Shown piece after piece: positions 26,877-35,577 of a stretch of 64,000 nucleotides of DNA. Location of the stretch: NCBI RefSeq assembly GCF_900129405.1, contig NZ_FQVQ01000006.1, forward strand, positions 109,415 through 173,414, read 5' to 3'. The position numbers were made by a program, and so were the translations under genes. Within the stretch, counting starts at the first letter, position 1; the number at the start of each line of letters is the position of its first letter. Source of the DNA: Flavobacterium fontis. Its GTDB lineage: Bacteria > Bacteroidota > Bacteroidia > Flavobacteriales > Flavobacteriaceae. The notes under the pieces are model-generated. The model was not told where the DNA came from, did no database searches, and saw nothing but the letters and a program-made list of their open reading frames with translations.

Positions 26877-28130
26877 TTAATTGATTATAAGATGTTTTTC
26901 ACGGGCGATACCCAGTACTTTTCCACGGGTGGGTTGACCGAGTAAAGCAGCATTTTTGGAGGTTGAGCGAATTTGATCTGCGGTAAACGTTCCCGTTTCT
27001 GCTGTGGTAAATAGCGTAAGATTCACAGCAGCACCTGGCGCAATTACCGCCGGAGGTAGTCCAAAAATCGCTCGACCCGCAGTCAGTTTTTCTATAATCA
27101 AATCCATCGGAAGAACAGCTGCGAGCGCACCCCACGCCGATTCTAATCCGATTGACCCATCAAGGGCTAAGTCAAATTCTACTTTTTTACCTTCAATAGC
27201 TACCGGATGATGGTCTGTCGTGATACAGTCGATGGTATTATCGCGTAGCCCTTCCCACAACGCTTCTCGATCCTGTGCCGTGCGTAGGGGAGGGGAAAGT
27301 TTATAGCGGGTGTCAAACGATTCCAAAACGGCATCGGTAAGAACTAAATGCGCGACAGCCACACTACAAGTAACATTTAATCCCCGTGCTTTAGCCTCAC
27401 GAACAAGTGCCACCGATTTGGCCGTCGAAAGGGTAGGGATATGTATAGCACCGCCGGTATATTCCAATAAAAATAAATTGCGGGCCACCTGTAATTCTTC
27501 TGCCAAACCTGGAATTCCCTTAAGTCCGAGTCGTGTTGCAGTACTACCTTCATTAACCACCCCATTTCCGCGGAGGTTTTCGTCTTCACTATAGGCAAGC
27601 ACCCGACCCTTGAAATCCTGTACATATTGAAGTGCAATCTTGAACAGATTGGCATTTTTCATACTTTTTTTATAATCTCCAAAAGCTATGGCTCCCGCTT
27701 GTTGCATATCGTACAGTTCGGCCAATGCTTGTCCAGCACTACCCATTGTGAGTGCCCCAATCGGGTGAATGGCAGTTGCCTGTCCCAAGGCTTTTTGATG
27801 CAACAAATGAATAACGGCGGCATTGTCGGCTACAGGGAGCGTGTGCGGTTGTACCATGATTTCAGTAAATCCTGAGCTAGCTGCAGTGTGCAAACCATTG
27901 GCGATGGTTTCAGCGGCTTCATATCCGGGTTCACCCAAAACGACCGAGGTGTCAAACCAACCCGGCGATACAAAGGCATTGGGCAGTTCGATGACCTGAG
28001 CGTCTTGCGGGAGCGCCAGATTTTCGCCTACAGCCTGAATCAAACCTTCTTCAAGGTGAATATCGACACATTGGTTGTGGTGCGCCCCTTTGGGGTCTAC
28101 AATTGTTACCGATTTAAGTACCGTAGTCAT
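26877..28130 (-). CDS. Dihydroorotase-like amidohydrolase, catalytically degenerate
   Basis: A 417-aa amidohydrolase-fold protein aligned end to end with class I dihydroorotase, but the metal site is lost. The normal DxHxHxRE motif reads D60-T-S62-V-V64-L-G66-E, so both His and the substrate Arg are gone. The HCED position reads YSED, the HIxHxST position reads HIPTLST, and only the last Asp (TTDHHP) is kept. The frame is intact and the rest of the fold is conserved, so it is a pseudoenzyme, not a pseudogene. Non-catalytic dihydroorotase homologues are known to assemble with aspartate carbamoyltransferase (PyrB), which would be the first partner to test. It sits between a BatA-like gene and a small membrane protein gene. 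Confidence 0.85.
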   Translation of the reverse strand: MTTVLKSVTIVDPKGAHHNQCVDIHLEEGLIQAVGENLALPQDAQVIELPNAFVSPGWFDTSVVLGEPGYEAAETIANGLHTAASSGFTEIMVQPHTLPVADNAAVIHLLHQKALGQATAIHPIGALTMGSAGQALAELYDMQQAGAIAFGDYKKSMKNANLFKIALQYVQDFKGRVLAYSEDENLRGNGVVNEGSTATRLGLKGIPGLAEELQVARNLFLLEYTGGAIHIPTLSTAKSVALVREAKARGLNVTCSVAVAHLVLTDAVLESFDTRYKLSPPLRTAQDREALWEGLRDNTIDCITTDHHPVAIEGKKVEFDLALDGSIGLESAWGALAAVLPMDLIIEKLTAGRAIFGLPPAVIAPGAAVNLTLFTTAETGTFTADQIRSTSKNAALLGQPTRGKVLGIAREKHLIIN

Positions 28131-28146
28131 AGTTGTTGTGTGTTGT

Positions 28147-30081
28147 TTATCGCATTATTTTTTGAATGGCAATTTCGATTAGCAAGAAAAGTAAGGCTAA
28201 AAGAATACACCATTTCCATATCACAGTATCGCTTCGATCCGCTTGTAAGGTATCAAACAATTGGTCGGTAGCTGTTATTTCCTCCCATTCCGCCATCCAA
28301 TTGGAGGGCACCGCTTGTAGGTCGCTTTCTGTTCGAGGGTAGTTGAAACTCAATTGATCGACAGCTTCTTTTTTGCGTAAAAGCGTGTAATTGCCTGCTT
28401 GTTGCGGTTGGGTCGAAAAAGTAAGTTTCACCTGATTGTAAAGTCTTTGCTGTTCGGGAATGACTTCGGTTTCCCCTTTTTGTAAGGATACAATTTCATC
28501 GGCACCGAGCGAAACCGCAGCAATGTAGGGGCGACTGCTTCCAATGGTAGAGGCTTTGACTCCTGTATTTTGACTATTGAAGGCCATGTTGTATAGCGTG
28601 GGCACAATCAAGTACGGTGAGTTTTTAAAGTTACCCCATTCCTGACGAAGGGGCGCAGCAAAACAATAAATCGTTCCCCCCCCACGGGTTACGGCACTCA
28701 AAAAAGGCCGCTGATCATTGCATTCCAAAACGGTTGGAAAAGAGGTTTGTACCGAGTAGCCCGCTTTGGAGGTTGGGTATTGAAAATTCTCCGTTTTCTT
28801 TTCAAAAACTCCCGCATACAAGGGGTGATTAAAATTGATTTTGGTCACCAATCGATCGGTCACTTTCCAATCTTGATACACATATCCGCCACCGAGGGCA
28901 TTGAGTAAGGCGTTGTACGAACTAACATTGGTCTCGGGGGCAGGAATAAGAATCAGATTTCCACCCTGTGCAACAAAAGCTTTTAAGGTAGTTTGCAGTG
29001 ATGCAGGTAAAGTTGCAATTTCGTTGAGAACAATGGCGTCTTGTTTTTCTAGAAGCGCATAGGGTAAGGTCGCTAGGGTTGTGGCCGTGAATTCAAATTC
29101 GTCTGGGGTATAAATTTTAGTTAGAAAAGCTGCGGGCGCCGTTTCGCTAATACTCATGACCCTACTTTTTTCGGGTTTTGAGAGTGAAAAATAATAGGTG
29201 TTATCGTACTCCAAACTGTTGTCGTTGAGCGAGACATACCCGTTAAACTCGGTTTTTGGAAGCGTAAATTTCAGGGTTTGACGTGGTTCATTGAAGGTAA
29301 CTAAAGTTTTGGCTACCAATTTTTTACCGTCGTACAAGGCCACCGGTATCGCTTCGGAAGTGGCTCCATACGAGCGCACTGCCACTTCGATTTCATAAAA
29401 TTGATCGAGTGTTTGATCGAGGTAGACACTGTCAATGGCGATGTTTTGCGTTTTTTCAGCTTGTACCGGAATGTAATACCCTTTTTCGTCATTGTTCAAA
29501 ACTCCCAAGGCTTCGGCACGGGTACCCACACCGTCGGAGATTACTACGATATCTTTGCGAAAAGCAGAACGGTGGGCGCGAACTTGGGCAATCAATCGTT
29601 CCGGTTCAAAAGGTGTAGCGCTGTAGGAAAGGTTTTGCAGTTCTCGTTGAATCGACTTGATATCGGTATTCCAAAAACTCTCAGTGTTGGTGAGGAGCGA
29701 AAAGTTGGCACTCTCAGGGGCTTCCGCCAAAATGTCTTGCACGGCACGTTTGAGCAATTCCCCTTTTTTGCCTTTGGCTTGCATGGAAAACGAATTGTCT
29801 AAAATAATGTAGAGTTCGTTTTTTGCATTTTTTGCTTCTTTGGCTTCCCAAAAAGGTTGCGCAAAGGCAAGGATTAAAAAAGTAAGCAGTAATAGGCGGG
29901 TGGCAAGAAGTAAGTATTTTTTGAGGGTCGAACTTTTTCGGGTTTGTACAACTAATTCTTTGAGGAATCGAACGTTAGTAAAGTATTGCGTTTTAAATCG
30001 CCGCAATTGAAACAAATGCACCAAAATCGGGAGCACCAAAAGGGAGAGAAAATAGAGAACTTCCGGGTGTTTAAATTGCAT
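28147..30081 (-). CDS. BatA/aerotolerance-type membrane protein with VWA domain
   Basis: A 644-aa protein. The BatA N-terminal segment is clear (FKHPEVLYFLSLLVLPILVHLFQLRRFKTQYFTNVRFL), with a second helix at 57-77 (KYLLLATRLLLLTFLILAFA). A von Willebrand A-like domain follows with the MIDAS-like motif ILDNSFSM. A long periplasmic region and a C-terminal helix (WCILLALLFLLIEIAI) complete it. BatA-like proteins belong to aerotolerance loci in Bacteroides, but no MoxR, BatB or DUF58 gene is beside it here. First gene of an apparent three-gene operon with the dihydroorotase-like gene. Confidence 0.85.
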   Translation of the reverse strand: MQFKHPEVLYFLSLLVLPILVHLFQLRRFKTQYFTNVRFLKELVVQTRKSSTLKKYLLLATRLLLLTFLILAFAQPFWEAKEAKNAKNELYIILDNSFSMQAKGKKGELLKRAVQDILAEAPESANFSLLTNTESFWNTDIKSIQRELQNLSYSATPFEPERLIAQVRAHRSAFRKDIVVISDGVGTRAEALGVLNNDEKGYYIPVQAEKTQNIAIDSVYLDQTLDQFYEIEVAVRSYGATSEAIPVALYDGKKLVAKTLVTFNEPRQTLKFTLPKTEFNGYVSLNDNSLEYDNTYYFSLSKPEKSRVMSISETAPAAFLTKIYTPDEFEFTATTLATLPYALLEKQDAIVLNEIATLPASLQTTLKAFVAQGGNLILIPAPETNVSSYNALLNALGGGYVYQDWKVTDRLVTKINFNHPLYAGVFEKKTENFQYPTSKAGYSVQTSFPTVLECNDQRPFLSAVTRGGGTIYCFAAPLRQEWGNFKNSPYLIVPTLYNMAFNSQNTGVKASTIGSSRPYIAAVSLGADEIVSLQKGETEVIPEQQRLYNQVKLTFSTQPQQAGNYTLLRKKEAVDQLSFNYPRTESDLQAVPSNWMAEWEEITATDQLFDTLQADRSDTVIWKWCILLALLFLLIEIAIQKIMR

Positions 30082-30156
30082 TGTCGGACTTACGTTTGTG
30101 GTTTCAAAAATAACAAAAATAACCGATGTAAGAAGCCTTTAACGGGAATTTAGCGC

Positions 30157-31503
30157 TTATCCTTTTTTGCGTTTTTCATTCCTTTTACGCTCAACAGCTC
30201 GGTTGCGTGGGGCTGTTTTTCGCGGTTTACGTTTGCCGGGTCCTCCTAAATTTACTTTCTTGTTTTTATCTTTTTTCTCTTGAAAAGCAGTGCCTCCTTC
30301 GAGTTTGGGTCGTTTGAGAAGAAACTTGATTTTCTTTTTGTCTTTTTCAAATTCCAACAGTCGGTTGACCACTTCAATTTCCTCGGGAAAGGGAAGAAGT
30401 GTGAGTTCTTTTTCCATGAGCATTTCTGCTTCAAGTTGGATTTCCTCTTCACGCGGACTGATGAAACTAATCGCAATACCCGATTTGTCGGCCCGTCCCG
30501 TTCGTCCGATACGGTGGATGTATTGTTCGGGACTTTCGGTCATTTCAAAATTGATGACGTGGGTAATGTCGGATATGTCCAATCCCCGCGCCATTACATC
30601 GGTAGTGACCAACCCACGAAGCTCGCCTTTTTGAAAAGAAGCCATGGTGTTCAGTCGGTAGTTTTGCGATTTATTGGAATGGATAAAGCCCAATTGTTCA
30701 GGGAAATCGGGTTCCAACGCTTGCGCAATCAAGTCAACGGACTTTTTGTTGTTGGCAAAAATTAGTATGCGTTCCATCGAAGGGTCGCTGTGCAACAACT
30801 GTTTGAGCAGATTTAGTTTGGTCAAAAAGTTGGGCACTCGGTAAACATATTGTTCAATTTTTTCTAAGGGGGTTCCCGAGGGGGCCAAACTAACTTCTTC
30901 GGGGAAATCAAAATACTCGTCCAACATGGCATCTACTTCATCGGTCATGGTCGCTGAAAAGAGAATGTTTTGGCGTTTTTGACGCATCATCGAAAGGATG
31001 GCTGTTACTTGAGCACGGAAACCTAAGTTTAGAATTTCATCAAATTCATCGATAATGAGTTTTTGTAACGTATCAAATCGCACTACATTGTCTAGGGCCA
31101 AATCCATAATACGTCCCGGAGTACCTATCAAAATATCTACGCCCTCATAAACAGCTTTCTTTTGGGTGTTGATGTTTACGCCTCCATAAACGCCAAGCGT
31201 GCGAATGGACATGTACTGGGTAAGTTGGGTCACCACCTCGGTAATTTGTACCACAAGTTCGCGGGTAGGAACAAGGATCACGACACGAGGGGTTTCAGAA
31301 GCCATAAATTTCCACGGTTTCAAAACAGGTAGGAGGTAGGCCAATGTTTTTCCCGTCCCGGTTTGCGCAATTCCGATGACATCCCTTCCCGAACTAATCA
31401 CCGGAAACGCTCGTTGCTGTATGGGAGTAGGTTGGGTAAGTCCCATTTCGTCAATCGCTTTTTGGAGCGCTTTGGGCAATTGCAACGTTTCGAAAGTGGT
31501 CAT
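30157..31503 (-). CDS. DEAD-box RNA helicase
   Basis: A 448-aa helicase starting at the ATG at 31503; an upstream in-frame start would run through the repeat-adjacent region and adds no domain. Motifs in order: Q motif PTPIQQ, motif I AQTGTGKT, PTRELV, TPGR, motif II DEFD instead of DEAD, SAT, and HRIGRTGRADKSG. The C-terminal tail is very basic (KKDKNKKVNLGGPGKRKPRK), typical of RNA binding. It probably remodels RNA in ribosome assembly or decay. The DEFD variant is, as I recall, common in this Bacteroidota subgroup. Confidence 0.93.
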   Translation of the reverse strand: MTTFETLQLPKALQKAIDEMGLTQPTPIQQRAFPVISSGRDVIGIAQTGTGKTLAYLLPVLKPWKFMASETPRVVILVPTRELVVQITEVVTQLTQYMSIRTLGVYGGVNINTQKKAVYEGVDILIGTPGRIMDLALDNVVRFDTLQKLIIDEFDEILNLGFRAQVTAILSMMRQKRQNILFSATMTDEVDAMLDEYFDFPEEVSLAPSGTPLEKIEQYVYRVPNFLTKLNLLKQLLHSDPSMERILIFANNKKSVDLIAQALEPDFPEQLGFIHSNKSQNYRLNTMASFQKGELRGLVTTDVMARGLDISDITHVINFEMTESPEQYIHRIGRTGRADKSGIAISFISPREEEIQLEAEMLMEKELTLLPFPEEIEVVNRLLEFEKDKKKIKFLLKRPKLEGGTAFQEKKDKNKKVNLGGPGKRKPRKTAPRNRAVERKRNEKRKKG

Positions 31504-31540
31504 GGTAGATGAATTTCGGGCAAAGGTATGAAAAAGAAGG

Positions 31541-31769
31541 CAGTCGTCAGTCAACAGTTGTCAGTCATCAGTCATCAGTCATCAGTTGTCAGTCAACAGT
31601 CAACAGTCAACAGTCGTCAGTCGTCAGTCGTCAGTCAACAGTCGTCAGTCAACAGTCGTCAGTCAACAGTCAACAGTCAACAGTCATCAGTCGTAAGTCA
31701 TTAGTCGTCAGTCAACAGTCGTCAGTCGTAAGTCACTAGTCACTAATTCCTATTCACTAATCACTAACC
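31541..31769. repeat. Degenerate heptamer tandem array (CAGTCRW type, about 32 units)
   Basis: About 230 bp made of 7-bp units, mainly CAGTCAA, CAGTCGT, CAGTCAT and CAGTTGT, decaying to CACTAAT-like units at the right end. Because 21 is a multiple of 7, some frames stay open through it, giving an artificial protein of SVVSQQS repeats. It lies between the helicase start and the end of the nucleoid-associated protein gene. The unit CAACAGT equals the heptamer reported as STRR3 in cyanobacteria. There are no spacers, so it is not a CRISPR array. Confidence 0.9.
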
Positions 31770-31779
31770 CCTCAAGAAC

Positions 31780-31812
31780 AAAAAAGCCCAACAAATCATC
31801 GATCTATTGGGC
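31780..31812 (-). terminator. Terminator of the nucleoid-associated protein gene
   Basis: On the minus strand GCCCAA pairs with TTGGGC and is followed by a T-run, 20 bp past the stop codon of the gene starting at 32892. Confidence 0.6.
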
Positions 31813-31833
31813 ATAATATTGAAAAAAAATGGA

Positions 31834-32892
31834 TTAACTTTTTTGTTCTTTGTTGAAATATACCAAGTAGTAATACATTTGGCGTTCTTCGTCCCAGCCT
31901 TTTTCTACAAACTTTTCGGCACTGTCGGGGTTGACAAAATCCAATTTGATTTGGATGTTAGTGTCCAAATTGATCACATTTTTTATCGAACGTCTTGCGT
32001 CAGAAACCGCGGCATTGGCAATCGGAAAGGAAGTCACGTCTTCAATGCTATACTTCTCTCCACGATCGGCTTTGAAACTCTTGAATTCGGGAATTAAATC
32101 GGGGTTTTCAATGACCTCATTCAAGAACTTGGTCTCCTCAAATGTATCGTTTTTGGCAAAGTGATTGACAGCACGATTCATGAACAGCACCTCTTCTTTT
32201 TTATCCTCGGCAGGGAAAACCACTTCTTTGGCGAACTCTTGACAAAACTTCAAATATTTTTTTGTCATGTAATTTTCATCTTGAAAGGCATCGACCGATA
32301 AAAAGTGTTCCAGCCAGTACCGCGCGTCATAGCGGTTGCTATCCACCGTGAGGATTTTGTATCCCTCCTCTTTTTTATAGTTAAAAATTAAGCAACCCTT
32401 GTCCAATTTATTGAGATTAATCCCTTCCTGAAGGATCATTTCCAAATTACTACCGCGTTCTTCAAATTGTAAGAAATCAGTCCGTAATTCGCTTTTAAAC
32501 ACCCCTAGAGCATCCACAGTTTGATTGTCGATGGAAATGTTGGTCAAATAAGTCACATACACTTCCCCATTCTTGATGTGTGGATGATTCGACTGTTCAA
32601 AAAGGTGCCGCGTAATTTTTTTGGACACTTCATGCACACTGCTAGGGTTGGTAAACACTTCGGTGGCTAAATTGAACATTTCGTTGTATTCCAAATCGAC
32701 ATCATGCGCAAACTGGAAGTAATTCTCCTCTTTTTCCCGAAAAGGGCGAAAAAAGAACTCTTTGAGCAAAGGCACAATTTCATCGGTTAAACTGTAGGTA
32801 GACTCCGATAAGAATATATTTTCATTTCGACTTTTGTTGCCTACACGGTGAATAGATAAGGAGTCGATTTGGGTGTTAAATAGATTGAGCAT
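31834..32892 (-). CDS. Nucleoid-associated protein (NdpA/YejK family)
   Basis: A 352-aa protein of the 37-kDa nucleoid-associated family: an N-terminal domain with IHRVGNKSRNENIFLS and FFFRPFREKEENYFQF, central GVFKSELRTDFLQF and LNKLDKGCLIFN, and a C-terminal domain with RSIKNVINLDTNIQIKLDF. E. coli YejK binds DNA and interacts with topoisomerases. Length is typical. Monocistronic. Confidence 0.88.
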   Translation of the reverse strand: MLNLFNTQIDSLSIHRVGNKSRNENIFLSESTYSLTDEIVPLLKEFFFRPFREKEENYFQFAHDVDLEYNEMFNLATEVFTNPSSVHEVSKKITRHLFEQSNHPHIKNGEVYVTYLTNISIDNQTVDALGVFKSELRTDFLQFEERGSNLEMILQEGINLNKLDKGCLIFNYKKEEGYKILTVDSNRYDARYWLEHFLSVDAFQDENYMTKKYLKFCQEFAKEVVFPAEDKKEEVLFMNRAVNHFAKNDTFEETKFLNEVIENPDLIPEFKSFKADRGEKYSIEDVTSFPIANAAVSDARRSIKNVINLDTNIQIKLDFVNPDSAEKFVEKGWDEERQMYYYLVYFNKEQKS

Positions 32893-32900
32893 AGTTATTA

Positions 32901-32938
32901 GCTTCTGAGATGCTGAGCCACTAGGCTTCTGAGACTGG
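32901..32938. repeat. Octamer TGAG repeat array, left of the four-helix-bundle pseudogene
   Basis: TGAG recurs in near-perfect 8-base steps (TGAGATGC, TGAGCCAC, a decayed TAGGCTTC, TGAGACTG). A matching array in inverted orientation lies at 33399-33433, on the other side of the pseudogene. Confidence 0.6.
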
Positions 32939-32953
32939 TGAACACAGCATTAA

Positions 32954-33307
32954 TTATACATTTATTTTTTTGGTGAACGATACCAACATTACTTCAATTT
33001 CTGTACTGAAATTCCAAAGTCGTTGGAACTGTTGTTGATTGATATATTCAATATTTTTTGCAATTTCGAGTTGGGTTTGAAATTCGAAAAGCGAACCCAT
33101 AGCAATTCGTAAAAAACGAATAAAATCTTTATTACTATTTCGAGCCTTACCTTCAGCAATGTTACACGGAATTGATAGTGCCGACCTTCGCATTTGATCG
33201 GTTAAGCAATACAGCTACGTTTTAGGAAATTCAAGGGTAATCTCATAAGTTGTTGTCACTAAATTCATGGCTTTTTGCCAAACAATTAAATTTCGATACG
33301 TGTTCAT
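32954..33307 (-). pseudogene. Four-helix-bundle protein (23S rRNA intervening-sequence type) with an in-frame amber codon
   Basis: Read from the ATG at 33307, the frame gives MNTYRNLIVWQKAMNLVTTTYEITLEFPKT, then a TAG stop at codon 31 (33217-33215), then in the same frame LYCLTDQMRRSALSIPCNIAEG and the rest of the family to residue 117. Both halves match the four-helix-bundle/S23 family in the right order and total length, with only this one stop. A GAG or CAG to TAG change would explain it. The downstream part could restart at Met39, giving a 79-aa remnant. Short repeat arrays flank it on both sides. Confidence 0.88.
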
Positions 33308-33398
33308 GGCTCATATTTTTGCCAAGATACAACAACTTAAGGTGAACTTTCCGAATGTAACCATTTGTGATCGGTTAAGCTTTATTGTCGGAAAAACA

Positions 33399-33433
33399 GC
33401 TCAGTTACTCAGAAACTCAGCGGCTCAGTAGCT
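33399..33433. repeat. Octamer CTCA repeat array, right of the pseudogene
   Basis: CTCAG recurs in 8-base steps (CTCAGTTA, CTCAGAAA, CTCAGCGG, CTCAGTAG). On the minus strand this is TGAG-type and thus the inverted counterpart of 32901-32938. It abuts the stop codon of the next gene. Confidence 0.6.
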
Positions 33434-33975
33434 TAATTCCAATTTTCCTCAAACCCATAATCCTCAAAATGATCATCACCCCCAAACATGTCCATGTCCT
33501 CCTCATCCAATTCGTCCTCAAAATCATTATACGATTCATAATCCCCATCGGCTTCAAATTGCTTTTCCAAGGCCTCTGCAGGCATTTCTCCGTGTGAAAA
33601 CAGCAATTCAGGATAAGTAGCACCAGGCACAGGCTCTTCTATCGCAGCCAATTCGACCAAAAACGTCCACATGCTGATAAAGTCATAAACATAAATGATT
33701 TTGGTCTGTTCCTCGTGCAGGAGGTCTTGCAACTGGAAGTCGGCCATCGTTCGCATTTCGCCGGGAGTGTCACCGGTATCAAACATTGGAATCTCGTCCT
33801 CTTGGTTCCACGTATCGTCGCAGGTATAAAACGAGGCAACCTCTGTCCCATCAAAACCAAAAGCGTTGACTAAAGCATTGTGTAAATCCTCAAGAGTTGC
33901 ATTGTCTTCGATAGCGATATCGCGAAAAATATCGTCTTCAGCGTCCAAGATAGCTCGGAATTTATAGATCATCAT
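33433..33975 (-). CDS. pRiA4b ORF-3-like protein with acidic tail
   Basis: A 180-aa protein from the ATG at 33975 (or the adjacent ATG at 33972); the longer frame upstream is antisense to yaaA and is not credible. MIYKFRAILDAEDDIFRDIAIEDNATLEDLHNALVNAFGFD and the later YVYDFISMWTFLVEL match the pRiA4b ORF-3/IS1096 passenger family, which also occurs as a stand-alone chromosomal gene. The C-terminus is strongly acidic (DFEDELDEEDMDMFGGDD). Function unknown; no transposase is nearby. Confidence 0.82.
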   Translation of the reverse strand: MMIYKFRAILDAEDDIFRDIAIEDNATLEDLHNALVNAFGFDGTEVASFYTCDDTWNQEDEIPMFDTGDTPGEMRTMADFQLQDLLHEEQTKIIYVYDFISMWTFLVELAAIEEPVPGATYPELLFSHGEMPAEALEKQFEADGDYESYNDFEDELDEEDMDMFGGDDHFEDYGFEENWN

Positions 33976-34129
33976 ACGGGTATTTTTTTGAGCGTTCAAA
34001 GATAAATTTAATTTTAGAAAATGGGTTCCAAAAAGGGCAATTGTTGATAAGATTTTGAGTGCAAAGGAAAGGGCATTGTTGGACGTCCGCGGGAAAGTCC
34101 TTATTTTTGGAAGGCTAAAAAATACAGCT

Positions 34130-34891
34130 ATGAAAATGGTAATTTCACCGGCTAAATCGCTCGATTTTGAGCGGCCGGTTCCTTTTACGCAACATACAAC
34201 TTTTGATTTTGCGAAAGAATCTGCGGTGATTGACAAGGTTTTAAAGAAACTCAAACCGCAAGATTTGCAATCGCTTATGGAGATTTCTCCCGCCTTGGCC
34301 ACTTTAAATTGGGAACGGAATCAAGGACGTGACGTCAACGCGATGACAGCCTCCAATGCACGTCAGGCGCTGTACGCTTTTGATGGCGACGTTTACATAG
34401 GATTGGATGCGTATACGTTGACAGAAGCGCAAGTGCACCAAGCACAAGAGCAACTCCGGATTTTATCGGGTTTATATGGACTTTTAAAACCCCTCGATTT
34501 GATGCAGCCTTACCGCTTGGAGATGGGAACAAAATTGCCTGTGGGAAGCGCAAAGGACCTCTATGCCTTTTGGAAACCCAAATTAACTAAAGCCCTAAAT
34601 GCTTCGATGGAGGAAGGGGAGTTGCTGCTTAATTTGGCCAGTACGGAATATTTTTCTGCCTTGGACGCTAAGCAGTTAAAAGCTCAAATTATTACACCCG
34701 AATTCAAAGATTATAAGGACGGTAAGTTGAAAATGATTAGTTTCTTTGCCAAAAAAGCCCGTGGGTTAATGGTGCGTTATGTTCTAGATACTCAGGCTCA
34801 AACCCTAGAAGCCTTGCAGGGCTTTCATTATGAGGGTTATGCTTACGACCCGTCGCTGAGTACAGACAAGAAATTGGTCTTTACCCGTTAA
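34130..34891 (+). CDS. yaaA: Peroxide stress protein YaaA (UPF0246)
   Basis: A 253-aa protein starting at 34130, where MKMVISPAKSLDF matches the family N-terminus. Other family segments are ARQALYAFDGDVYIGLDA, LRILSGLYGLLKPLDLMQPYRLEMGTKL, LLNLASTEYF and KMISFFAKKARGLMVRY. E. coli YaaA lowers free iron during peroxide stress and binds DNA. Followed by a terminator. Confidence 0.93.
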   Translation: MKMVISPAKSLDFERPVPFTQHTTFDFAKESAVIDKVLKKLKPQDLQSLMEISPALATLNWERNQGRDVNAMTASNARQALYAFDGDVYIGLDAYTLTEAQVHQAQEQLRILSGLYGLLKPLDLMQPYRLEMGTKLPVGSAKDLYAFWKPKLTKALNASMEEGELLLNLASTEYFSALDAKQLKAQIITPEFKDYKDGKLKMISFFAKKARGLMVRYVLDTQAQTLEALQGFHYEGYAYDPSLSTDKKLVFTR

Positions 34892-34897
34892 AATATA

Positions 34898-34930
34898 AAA
34901 ACCTCCGGGGACTACGCGGAGGTTTTCTGA
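34898..34930 (+). terminator. Terminator of yaaA
   Basis: AAAACCTCCG pairs perfectly with CGGAGGTTTT around a 9-base loop, 7 bp after the stop codon; the A-run/T-run flanks allow function on both strands. Confidence 0.82.
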
Positions 34931-35017
34931 TTTAGAGTGCAAAAAAACGGTATGACTTACGTGTTTTTTTATAAAACAAGTCACCGAGATTTTACCCTAC
35001 CTAATTTTTTGTTTTTT

Positions 35018-35368
35018 TTACAAATACAAGTATTCCTCGTAATCACGACGGTTTTCTTGGGCCGCTTTTTTGTGATCGCGTGCCAATTGTTTCATCGCAT
35101 CAACCCCTTTACGTGCACATTGTTTGATCTCTCTGAGGTGATAGGCGAGTTGTTCCAATCGTGTACGTTCTTGCGCATCGAGTTTATTCGCCAAATCCAA
35201 AAGCAAGGCTTCCCATTCTTTTTCTTGTTTTTGGTGTGCTTCAAATTCGCTATTTAGCTCCTCCAACAATTCTGCAATCTCCCGAGAAATATCGGTGTGT
35301 AGGGCCTCCGTCTTGCGTTGGAGTTCTTGAATTTCTTTTTTACGCTTTTGGTTGTCTAATAGTCCCAT
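35018..35368 (-). CDS. Predicted coiled-coil protein, unknown function
   Basis: A 116-aa protein almost entirely helical and charged (KKEIQELQRKTEALHTDI, IAELLEELNSEFEAHQKQEKEW). No signal peptide, membrane segment or known domain. Monocistronic. Codon use resembles the neighbours, so I accept it as a gene although the family was not recognised. Confidence 0.7.
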   Translation of the reverse strand: MGLLDNQKRKKEIQELQRKTEALHTDISREIAELLEELNSEFEAHQKQEKEWEALLLDLANKLDAQERTRLEQLAYHLREIKQCARKGVDAMKQLARDHKKAAQENRRDYEEYLYL

Positions 35369-35577
35369 AACTGAATGATTTTGTATAATCCCTTGATTAT
35401 TAAATAAATGTATAAAACCTGAGCGAAATGTAAAAATAATGTTAATAACTTCCTACACGAAACGACATTCGCTTGAGGATTTACAGTTCAAAAACGTGCT
35501 TTTTTTGGGTATAAGAAAAATCTATATTGAATTTTTAAAGAATTGTAATTCAATAATTAAAGTGTATTTTACTAAAG
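35369..35577. other. Gene-free AT-rich gap
   Basis: About 209 bp between the coiled-coil gene and pabA. It presumably holds the promoter of the coiled-coil gene; I see no clear -33/-7 pair, hairpin or ORF. Confidence 0.5.

Noticed and set aside
30280..30765. 161-codon plus-strand ORF
   Set aside because: Antisense to the DEAD-box helicase; no domain.
31509..31739. 76-codon ORF of SVVSQQS-type repeats
   Set aside because: It is the heptamer array read in an open frame; no start context and no protein-like composition.
31541..31769. CRISPR array
   Set aside because: Units are 7 bp with no spacers and no cas genes are in the window.
33433..33975. Insertion sequence passenger gene
   Set aside because: The family was named from an IS element, but no transposase or terminal inverted repeats are nearby.
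33976..34302. N-terminal extension of the pRiA4b-like protein
   Set aside because: The extension is antisense to yaaA and has no family similarity; the ATG at 33975 begins the conserved domain.
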